From Pigmentiphaga sp. (GTDB taxonomy: Bacteria; Pseudomonadota; Gammaproteobacteria; Burkholderiales; Burkholderiaceae_B), in the NCBI GenBank assembly GCA_023228945.1, contig JALOAI010000013.1, positions 62,001 through 126,000 of the forward strand: 64,000 nucleotides of DNA, read 5' to 3'. The notes beneath the pieces were generated by a model. It saw only the letters and a list, made by a program, of their open reading frames with translations. It ran no database searches and was not told the origin of the DNA. Shown here one piece after another: positions 57,634 through 64,000 of the stretch. The first letter of the stretch is position 1, and every line of letters begins with the position of its first letter. The translations under genes and the position numbers were made by a program.

Positions 57634-58484
57634 ATACGTCCACGTCCACCGGCGGCGGCCCCGCCTTGCAGACCCCGCCGCTCACGCGGCTGCCGGGCAA
57701 AGTGGCCATCGTGACCGGGGCCACGCAAGGCCTGGGCGCCGACATTGCCCGCACCCTGGCCGCCGCCGGCGCCCACGTTACCCTGGTGGGCCGCGGACGC
57801 GAGGCTGGCTCGGCGGTCGCGACCGAGATCGGCGGCAGCGCCCGCTTCATCGAAACCGACATTACCGACGATGCCGCCATCGACCACTGCATCGCCGAGG
57901 TGCTGGCGGCGCATGGCCGCATCGATCTGCTGGTGAACAACGCCTGCAGCTACGACGACCAGGGCCTGGCGTCCAGCCGCGAGCAGTGGCACCGCACGCT
58001 CGGCGTCAATCTGGTGTCGGCGGCGATCTTCACGCAGAAGGCCACCGCCCATATGCCGGCGGGCGGCGTGGTGGTGAATCTCGGCAGCACCGGCGGCAAG
58101 TTCGGGGCCGGGGGGCGCGCCATTTACCCGGCTTCCAAGGCGGCGATGCTGCAGATCACCAAGAATTTCGCGGTCGATCTGGCGCCCAAGGGCATCCGGG
58201 TGGTGGCGGTGTCGCCGGCCTGGACGTGGTCGCCGTCGGTGGACTCCATGAGTGGCGGTTCGATGGAGCAAGCCGACCGTGTGGGCGCGCACTTCCATCC
58301 GTTGGGCCGCGTGGGACGCGGCGAGGAAATCGGCCGCGTGGTGGCGTTCCTGGCCAGCCCCGAGGCGTCGTGGATCACCGGTATCGATGTGCCGGTGGAC
58401 GGCGGGTTCTCCATCCTCGGGCCGGACCAGGGGATCTCGCCGCGCAATTGGTTCGCGCGACTGACGACGTCCGACGGGGCTTGA
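57630..58484 (+). CDS. SDR family dehydrogenase, probable cis-dihydrodiol dehydrogenase
   Basis: A 284-residue classical short-chain dehydrogenase: TGATQGLG cofactor motif, NNACSY, catalytic Ser in NLGSTGG and the YPASK Tyr-Lys pair. Last gene of the dioxygenase operon; it would rearomatise the diol formed by the dioxygenase. The N-terminus carries a 20-residue polar lead. Confidence 0.88.
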   Translation: MNTSTSTGGGPALQTPPLTRLPGKVAIVTGATQGLGADIARTLAAAGAHVTLVGRGREAGSAVATEIGGSARFIETDITDDAAIDHCIAEVLAAHGRIDLLVNNACSYDDQGLASSREQWHRTLGVNLVSAAIFTQKATAHMPAGGVVVNLGSTGGKFGAGGRAIYPASKAAMLQITKNFAVDLAPKGIRVVAVSPAWTWSPSVDSMSGGSMEQADRVGAHFHPLGRVGRGEEIGRVVAFLASPEASWITGIDVPVDGGFSILGPDQGISPRNWFARLTTSDGA

Positions 58485-58487
58485 GGG

Positions 58488-58616
58488 CTTGGGGCACGTG
58501 TGAAGAACCGGGATCGTCGTGATTCGAGTTCTTGGGGCGTGCTTTAAGTACTTGGGCCACCGTGATTTTAGTGCTTGGGCGCATGCGTTAAACACGTGAA
58601 GCGCCGTGTTTGAGTT
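58488..58616. repeat. Three contiguous 43-bp repeats
   Basis: Units at 58488, 58531 and 58574 are each exactly 43 bp, start CTTGGG and end near CCGTGATTTNAGTT, with about 60 percent identity. A fourth begins at 58617 and runs into an inverted-repeat region. They start four bases after the SDR stop. No spacers, so not CRISPR. Confidence 0.75.
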
Positions 58617-58846
58617 CTTGAGACGCCGCGCGGTGGCCGGGGCGGGGGCATTCGGCGAGCGCCGTGGACGGTGTCGCGGGGCGGGGGAAGTCGGCGGACA
58701 CTGTTTGAGCGCCGGCCCGCGGGGCCGGGGCGAGTTTGTCCGCCGCCCGCCCCGTGGCGCCGGCCGCGGGAAGGCTGGCCAAGGGCCAGGCCGCTCGACG
58801 TGTCCCCCGCCCCGCCTGGGGGCGCCCGGGGCGACTCAAGAACTCA
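58611..58846. repeat. Nested inverted repeats forming a large potential cruciform
   Basis: TGAGTTCTTGAGACGC (58611-58626) pairs with GCGACTCAAGAACTCA (58831-58846) with one mismatch. Inside, GGGGCGGGGG pairs with CCCCCGCCCC, and GGCGGACA with TGTCCGCC. It lies between the convergent SDR and Bug genes and could end transcription from both sides. Confidence 0.7.
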
Positions 58847-58917
58847 AAAAACGCCGCCTGGCATTTAATCCGATCAACCTCGCCGTGAGGCAACGAAACT
58901 TGCACTCAGACGCGCCG

Positions 58918-59919
58918 TCAATCCGCCCGGATCTCCAGCCGCGTCACCAACTCCTTCCACTGCTCCGCCTCCTTCGCCAACCCCGCCCGCAAGGTTTCGG
59001 CATCCTCGAAACTGGGCACCATGCCCAGCTTGCGATAGCTCTCCTGCAACGCCGAATCCGCCATGGCTTCCTTCGTCCACTTGGCCAAATCCGCCACGAT
59101 GGGCTCGGGCGTGCCCGCCTTCACCGTAAACGACCACCAATTGGGCGGAATTGCCTCCATCAACTGCGGATAGCCCGCCTCGGTCACGGTCGGCACATCG
59201 GGCAGCACCGTGAGGCGCTCGGCGCTCACCACCGCCAACGGCCGCACTCGGCCCGAGGCGATCACGGACTGCAGCGTGGCATATGCCACCACCGCCAGTT
59301 GCACCTCGCCGCTACCCACAGCCGTCGCCATCGCCACCCTGCCCTTATACGGAATGTGCATACCTTTCAGCCCCAGCGTATGCAACAGGGACTCGGCCGC
59401 AATATGCGGCGGCGTGCCCACGCTGGGCGAACTGAAGTCAAAGGTATTGCCTTTGCGGCCATACTCCACCATCTCGGCCAGCGAATGAATGGGCAGGTCG
59501 GCATTCACGCCCACGATCAGCGGCACGGTCACGAGCTTGGCCACGGGCGTGAGCTCCTTCAGAGGCTCGATTTTGTGGCTCTCGTAGACCAGTTGATTGA
59601 TCAGTATATTGTTGGTGGCCGCCACCAATACGTTGTAGCCGTCGGCGGGCTGGCGCAAAACGTACTGCGTACCGATCAGGCCGCCCGCCCCCGGGCGGTT
59701 GTCCACAATGAAATGATGGCCGGTGCGCTCGCTGATCGCGGCGGTGGCCATGCGCGGCACGATGTCGGCGCTGCCCGCGCCATAGGGCACCACCACCTGG
59801 ATCGGCCGATCGGGATAGGAAGCCGCCAACGCACCGCCCGTCAACAAAGAAGCGACCATCAAGCCGGCACAGACCCGGCCCAGGGGCAAAGCCCGTGCGC
59901 AATGAAACAGGATACTCAT
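58918..59919 (-). CDS. Bug-type (TctC family) periplasmic solute receptor
   Basis: A 333-residue protein with a signal peptide (cleavage near LLTGGALA-AS) and the hallmarks VVVPYGAGSADIVPRMAT and DNRPGAGGLIGTQ. It lies downstream of the MBL hydrolase on the same strand, with 185 bp between. No TctAB is adjacent. The ligand is unknown and may be the substrate of the hydrolase. Confidence 0.88.
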   Translation of the reverse strand: MSILFHCARALPLGRVCAGLMVASLLTGGALAASYPDRPIQVVVPYGAGSADIVPRMATAAISERTGHHFIVDNRPGAGGLIGTQYVLRQPADGYNVLVAATNNILINQLVYESHKIEPLKELTPVAKLVTVPLIVGVNADLPIHSLAEMVEYGRKGNTFDFSSPSVGTPPHIAAESLLHTLGLKGMHIPYKGRVAMATAVGSGEVQLAVVAYATLQSVIASGRVRPLAVVSAERLTVLPDVPTVTEAGYPQLMEAIPPNWWSFTVKAGTPEPIVADLAKWTKEAMADSALQESYRKLGMVPSFEDAETLRAGLAKEAEQWKELVTRLEIRAD

Positions 59920-60104
59920 GTGACAACTCCTCGAAAAAGCCGGTGGCTGGCGACACGCCGCCTCCGGTGGTGGCTGATAAGCGTGGGGCCTCTCGCGACG
60001 ACCCCGGCCGCTCCCCTACTCCCTGGCTCCCGCCCTCGCCCCGAACGCGGACGCTTCTCCGGCGGAGGAAGTCGCGCAGCGCGCGGAGGCAGTTCAGTGA
60101 GCGC

Positions 60105-61160
60105 TCAGAACTTCGGAAATATCTGCCGATCCGCCAGCCAGCGCGACATCGCCATGCGCTCGGCCCGGCGGGCATTCTTGAAACCCTCGCGATTTTCTTT
60201 ATTGGGCCAAACGTGGGCGCTGGTCACCGCCATGCGAGTCAGGATTTCCTCCTTCGTCACGTTGAACACCATCATGTCGCGCGCCAGGGCAAGCGGCCCC
60301 TGGTAATGCGTGCGGATCGCCGCTTCCATCTCGGGCGCGGTATCGAAGTCGTTGAAGAAGTGATAAGCCACCGCCAGCCGCGGATCCACCATCTCGAACA
60401 CCTTGCCGGCCTCGACCGGATCGGAATGCGCGATGCTGCCGATACCGATGGCCGAGCGCTCGTCGTAGCCCGAGCGCGACATGAGCTGATCTTTGGTATT
60501 GAACGTCTCGTGCACGACCACGTCGGCGTTCTTCGCGTTCTCCACGAAAAAATAGCTTGGCGTGGTATCGCCCGAATACACGAACGACAAACCGTTCCAA
60601 TCCAGCCGCAAACTCACCGCGCCGTCGTAGATATGGACCGCCGGGAAGCTGGTGACCTTTACGCCGTTGCGGTCGTAGACCACGTGTACCTTCGAATAAT
60701 CGAACTCATGCACATTGACTTCCGCGCCCACCGCCGGCAACAACCCGACCCGGGTATCGGTATCCCAGGCATACGACTCCATCTGCTTGGTCACGAAGTG
60801 CTTCATGCCGTATTTTTCGAGCGGTCCCGACGGGCCATGGACCTCCAGCGGCTTCGTGCGTCCGCCGGTCCAGCTGCCGATCCAGATTTGCGCAAAATCG
60901 CCGACGTGATCGGTATGCAGGTGGGTGGCAAAATAGGCTGTCATCTGCTGATACGGGATCTCCAGCGCGCCGAAGTTGGTTTGCGTGCCATAGCCGAAAT
61001 CGAACTGGAACTTGTCGCCATTGCCGAGCTCCACCAGCCAGCCGGCGTTGGCTTGCGCCGGGCGCAGAAACGGCCGGCCGGTCCCGAGGGCGGTGATTCG
61101 CATCTCGTCCTTGCCCAGCACCTCGGTATTGGGAAAGAATTGATCGCGTCGCGATTGCAT
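60105..61160 (-). CDS. MBL-fold metallohydrolase
   Basis: A 351-residue metallo-beta-lactamase-fold enzyme with THLHTDHVGD (HxHxDH), YSGDTTPS and the C-terminal AYHFFNDF region. The family layout resembles RNase Z/arylsulfatase-like hydrolases acting on small molecules. No signal peptide. ATG at 61160 has a GGAG upstream. It is divergent from the LysR gene, which probably controls it. Confidence 0.87.
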   Translation of the reverse strand: MQSRRDQFFPNTEVLGKDEMRITALGTGRPFLRPAQANAGWLVELGNGDKFQFDFGYGTQTNFGALEIPYQQMTAYFATHLHTDHVGDFAQIWIGSWTGGRTKPLEVHGPSGPLEKYGMKHFVTKQMESYAWDTDTRVGLLPAVGAEVNVHEFDYSKVHVVYDRNGVKVTSFPAVHIYDGAVSLRLDWNGLSFVYSGDTTPSYFFVENAKNADVVVHETFNTKDQLMSRSGYDERSAIGIGSIAHSDPVEAGKVFEMVDPRLAVAYHFFNDFDTAPEMEAAIRTHYQGPLALARDMMVFNVTKEEILTRMAVTSAHVWPNKENREGFKNARRAERMAMSRWLADRQIFPKF

Positions 61161-61262
61161 GGAACTCTCCTGTGAGCGGTCGATGCCGGCAGTGTAGGAA
61201 CTCGGGCCTGCCTTTTGCATTGGCGTTTCCGCAAACAGGGTTATCAAAACGGGTAACCCCAA

Positions 61263-62252
61263 ATGCTTTCTTCTTCTCCTTCCGGCCCGCCCCCGCCCGC
61301 CAGTCCCACGTCGGGGGATCGTCTGCAATGGCACACGGCCAGCCGCATCCGCCTACGCCAACTGATGCTGGTCGATGCCCTGGGCGATGTGAGCAACCTG
61401 CGGCTGGCGGCCGACATGCTGCATACCACGATCCCGGCGGCCAGCCGGCTGCTACGCCAGTTGGAAGACGTCATCGGCGTCCCCTTGTTCGATCGCCAGC
61501 GCGACGGCCTGCATGCCAACATCCACGGCGACATCATGATCCGCTATGCCCGCAAGGTCTTGAACGATCTGGCCACCGTGCGTGCCGAGATCCAATCGGT
61601 GGCGCACGGCTTGTCGGGCACGTTGCGCATCGGCACCGTGCAATCCACCGCCAACCTGGTGCTGCCGCGCAGCGTGGCCGCGCTGGTGCGCGAGTATCCC
61701 TCGCTATCGGTCTCGATCCAGGAGGGCGAGATGCATATGCTCCAGGATGCCCTGCGCCGAGGCCAGATCGACCTCCTGATCGGCCGCGGCATCCAGCGCA
61801 CCGGGCTCGACGACTTGTCCTATCAAATCATCGCGACCGAGTATTTTTCGGTCATCGCGGGCAGCCGGCACCCGCTGGCGCACGCGGTCGAAGTCCGGCC
61901 TTCCGAGGTGGTTGACGAGCAATGGATCCTGCCACCACGCCACATTGCCCTGCGCAACCTGATCGATAGCTTCTTCGTGCGCAAAACCGGCCGCGCACCG
62001 GGCCGGGTGATCGAATCGGTTTCGGTGACCACCAACCAGGCCCTGCTCGCCGAGCTGGGTTGCCTGGGCGTGCTGCCCACCAATACGGCGAGCCAGTATG
62101 AGCAAGCGGGAGCCTTGAGCGTGCTGCCCCTGGACTTGGGAGAGATCTCGGGCCCGCTGGCCATCATCACTCCCGCGGGAGACACCGCGCACCGCGGCGT
62201 GCGCGCCCTGATCGGCCATATCGAGCGGCTGGTGGAGCAGGATGGCGCGTGA
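61263..62252 (+). CDS. LysR family transcriptional regulator
   Basis: A 329-residue protein: HTH (MLVDALGDVSNLRLAADMLH-TTIPAASRLLRQLED) preceded by an unusual Ser/Pro-rich N-terminus of about 25 residues, then a type 2 effector domain. The 102-bp divergent gap to the MBL gene should contain its binding site. Related GbpR-type regulators sense sugars or aromatic acids. Confidence 0.9.
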   Translation: MLSSSPSGPPPPASPTSGDRLQWHTASRIRLRQLMLVDALGDVSNLRLAADMLHTTIPAASRLLRQLEDVIGVPLFDRQRDGLHANIHGDIMIRYARKVLNDLATVRAEIQSVAHGLSGTLRIGTVQSTANLVLPRSVAALVREYPSLSVSIQEGEMHMLQDALRRGQIDLLIGRGIQRTGLDDLSYQIIATEYFSVIAGSRHPLAHAVEVRPSEVVDEQWILPPRHIALRNLIDSFFVRKTGRAPGRVIESVSVTTNQALLAELGCLGVLPTNTASQYEQAGALSVLPLDLGEISGPLAIITPAGDTAHRGVRALIGHIERLVEQDGA

Positions 62253-62284
62253 GCGCGCGCCATCCCCGGTGGAGCGGCGCGTCC

Positions 62285-63319
62285 TTAGCTTGCCGCGGCG
62301 CCCGTGTGCCCCGCCGCCTTGAGTTGCTTGAGCATCGTGAGGGTGAGGAAATGCAAGCCGCCGGTGTCGGCGAACTTGCCGCTGACGTTGCCCGCCAGCC
62401 CGCCCTCGATCGCCAACTGGCTGCCCAGGTCGAGTTTCTTTTCGCCCGAACCCTCGCTGAAGTCGAGGTCATCGAGATCGACCCAGACGATATTGGGCCG
62501 CGTCGTCGATTCGAACACCAGGCGCCGATGGGTAAGGTCGGTGACCGTCTGCCAAATCGTCTGGGACACTTCCGGCTTGCCCGGTTCGGGCTGGCGGAAG
62601 GGCTGCGCCACGTTGCGCATGACGCTGAACAGCGCCGCGATGGCTTCGACCTTCGAGGCGGGCTGGGCCAGACGCTCTACGTAGTACGCCGCGCGGGCGA
62701 AGCGGTCCGACGCGAGAGTCGAGCCCGGCAGCGGCATACTGCCACCGAATCCCTCGATGCGTTTGAGCAACTCCAGTTGCTGGTCGTACGGCGGCGAATT
62801 GGTCATGACTTTGTAGTCGGGCGAATGATGAATCCGGATCTCGCCATCGATGTACTCGAAGATGGCTGAATCGCCGGAGGCATCGTCCAGCGCCAGGTGA
62901 ATGGCGGGAACCTCGCCGCTGGCGGGATCGGTAAGCTGGAACACCTGTGTCCGGTGTTTCTCCACCCAAGCGACGGCGTCGGCCACGGTTGCGCAATTAT
63001 CCAGGAAATATTGCAGCCAGATGCCCTGGCTGAGCACGGTGCGCGACGGATCGTACTCCCCATAGACGGACTCGGCGAGCCAGAGGATGTGTCCGGCGAG
63101 CCCGGCCTCATTGACCCCATCCACCGTCATCAAGTCCAGGGCGGTTACCACGACGCTGCCGTATTTTGCCGTCCACTTCAGGTCGCCATTGACACCATCG
63201 TCGCGCGCGATGCCGCGTGGCAGCTTCCAGAGGTTCGTGGCCAGGTCACGGTGATAATCCATATTCCGGCCGACCAGGACCGCTCCATTGGCGTTGGCCC
63301 AGACCACTCGAGTGCACAT
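62285..63319 (-). CDS. Ntn-type linear amide C-N hydrolase (penicillin V acylase/choloylglycine hydrolase family)
   Basis: A 344-residue enzyme whose Met1-Cys2 start exposes the nucleophile Cys2 after Met removal (MCTRVVWANANG, then VGRNMDYHRD). Conserved DGVNEAGLAGHILWL and TNSPPYDQQL are typical. No signal peptide is seen at this start, although many relatives are periplasmic. It may cleave N-acyl amides, including acyl-homoserine lactones. It ends 30 bp from the convergent LysR gene and begins 90 bp after dnaG. Confidence 0.9.
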   Translation of the reverse strand: MCTRVVWANANGAVLVGRNMDYHRDLATNLWKLPRGIARDDGVNGDLKWTAKYGSVVVTALDLMTVDGVNEAGLAGHILWLAESVYGEYDPSRTVLSQGIWLQYFLDNCATVADAVAWVEKHRTQVFQLTDPASGEVPAIHLALDDASGDSAIFEYIDGEIRIHHSPDYKVMTNSPPYDQQLELLKRIEGFGGSMPLPGSTLASDRFARAAYYVERLAQPASKVEAIAALFSVMRNVAQPFRQPEPGKPEVSQTIWQTVTDLTHRRLVFESTTRPNIVWVDLDDLDFSEGSGEKKLDLGSQLAIEGGLAGNVSGKFADTGGLHFLTLTMLKQLKAAGHTGAAAS

Positions 63320-63409
63320 TCGGGTTCTCCTTTCATCATGGATGACAAACCTTCCCACAATAGCCTAGAACCCGCGGGTTGGTGATGACGTTGGCGCTCA
63401 GGCCCCGGG

Positions 63410-64000
63410 TCAGCCCGGGAATTGTCGCAGGCGCGCGATTTCCTTGCTCACCTCGCCATATCGGCGCAGTGCTTCCGGATCCTGGGCGGCGCGAGCCACC
63501 AGATCGGCCTGTTCGCGCATCAGACGCTGCAAGGTGGCGCTGCGCAAGGTGTCGTCCAGCTCGGCCCGCGGCTCCGGCAGATCGTCCATCAGCAGCAGAT
63601 CGGAAGTGGCTTCTATCAGTTCGGACTCCAGCGGGCTGCCCGCCACCGCCTGCAACACCAGGCCGGTATGCGTCGCTGGCTGGCGGCGCAGCAGGTCGAG
63701 CAGATCGAGCACCAGGCCGTAGCCCAGGTCGCGGTCGAGGTTGCTCCAGGCTTCGGCCTCGACCTCCGTCACCAATTGCGGATGCGCCAGCAGCAGGCGC
63801 AGCAGGCGCGCCGGAACCGCCATCACGGGTGCCCGGCGGCCCCGGAAGCCTCCCACCCCGTCGTCGTCCTTGAAGCGCCCACCCCTGCCGCGCCAGGGCT
63901 CGCGCCCTTTGCCCCGCCCGCGGCCGCCGCCATAGTCGCCCCCGGCGACACCACCACGGCCGGGCTCGGGATACCACGGCTCGCCCGGCCCCGCGTCGAA
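63410..64000 (-). CDS. dnaG: DNA primase DnaG, C-terminal part
   Basis: The 196 residues visible comprise a Gly/Arg-rich linker (GGGRGRGKGREPWRGRGGRF) and the C-terminal helicase-binding domain (PARLLRLLLAHPQLV ... RLMREQADLVARAAQDPEALRRYGEVSKEIARLRQFPG). The zinc and polymerase domains are beyond the edge. The expected downstream neighbour rpoD is not here; the Ntn hydrolase follows instead. Confidence 0.85.
   Translation of the reverse strand, partial: FDAGPGEPWYPEPGRGGVAGGDYGGGRGRGKGREPWRGRGGRFKDDDGVGGFRGRRAPVMAVPARLLRLLLAHPQLVTEVEAEAWSNLDRDLGYGLVLDLLDLLRRQPATHTGLVLQAVAGSPLESELIEATSDLLLMDDLPEPRAELDDTLRSATLQRLMREQADLVARAAQDPEALRRYGEVSKEIARLRQFPG

Noticed and set aside
58488..58616. CRISPR array
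   Set aside because: The 43-bp units are contiguous and imperfect, with no unique spacers and no cas genes nearby.

Overview
The window looks like chromosomal DNA of a betaproteobacterium of the Burkholderiales, most likely Alcaligenaceae (Bordetella/Achromobacter type). This rests on the high GC content, tightly overlapped operons (ATGA and TGATG junctions), two Bug-type solute receptors, a TctAB transporter with an adjacent two-component pair, a globin-coupled diguanylate cyclase like that of Bordetella, a complete aerobic benzoyl-CoA (box) gene set without its ligase, and a Lys/Ala-rich N-terminal extension on RpoD. The genus is an inference.

Left part (1-24 kb): an ectoine/5-hydroxyectoine operon (ectR-ectABCD, minus strand), followed after a strong hairpin by panD and a flavin/2Fe-2S reductase cut by the window edge. 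A heme-globin diguanylate cyclase and a NIPSNAP protein lie divergently. The box cluster follows: boxCBA on the minus strand with its regulator boxR upstream, and a DUF4863 gene plus boxD on the plus strand. TGCA-N6-TGCA sites sit on the boxC promoter. A six-gene Mrp/Pha cation antiporter operon (AB fused, C, D, E, F, G), an HPP-CBS membrane protein and a cold-shock gene complete this part.

Middle part (24-43 kb): accessory catabolism and housekeeping genes are mixed. These are a Bug receptor, a VOC protein and an MhpA-like flavin hydroxylase; trxC; a manganese (yybP-ykoY) riboswitch in front of a GDT1-family exporter; a LigAB-type extradiol dioxygenase with an FNR-like site upstream; a TauD-type dioxygenase; a MarR regulator; a phytoene-desaturase-like flavoprotein; an AraC regulator; rpoD; and tctAB with tctDE-like regulators but no tctC. 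In the tctC position lies about 600 bp of structured DNA without a gene.

Right part (43-64 kb): a tRNA(CAU), probably tRNA-Ile2, is split in its anticodon loop by a 260-nt insertion that reads as a group I intron of the Azoarcus type. After it come a metal-chelate ABC importer whose permease is frameshifted, an IclR-FAH-MhpB catabolic group, a flippase-like membrane protein with a fused degenerate-phosphatase/glycosyltransferase, a ring-hydroxylating dioxygenase operon whose isochorismatase-fold member lacks all three catalytic residues, a Bug receptor, an MBL hydrolase with a divergent LysR gene, an Ntn amidohydrolase, and the 3' end of dnaG.

A recurrent theme is a superfamily of about 72-84 bp GC-rich intergenic repeats, single or in tandem arrays of two to four, at eight loci. 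Some copies end in T-tracts like terminators and one supplies a ribosome binding site. dnaG and rpoD, usually neighbours in this group, face each other from 25 kb apart, which suggests an inversion. Most catabolic modules need O2 and CoA or aromatic substrates, so the region looks like an accretion of aromatic and organic acid catabolism around conserved housekeeping loci.
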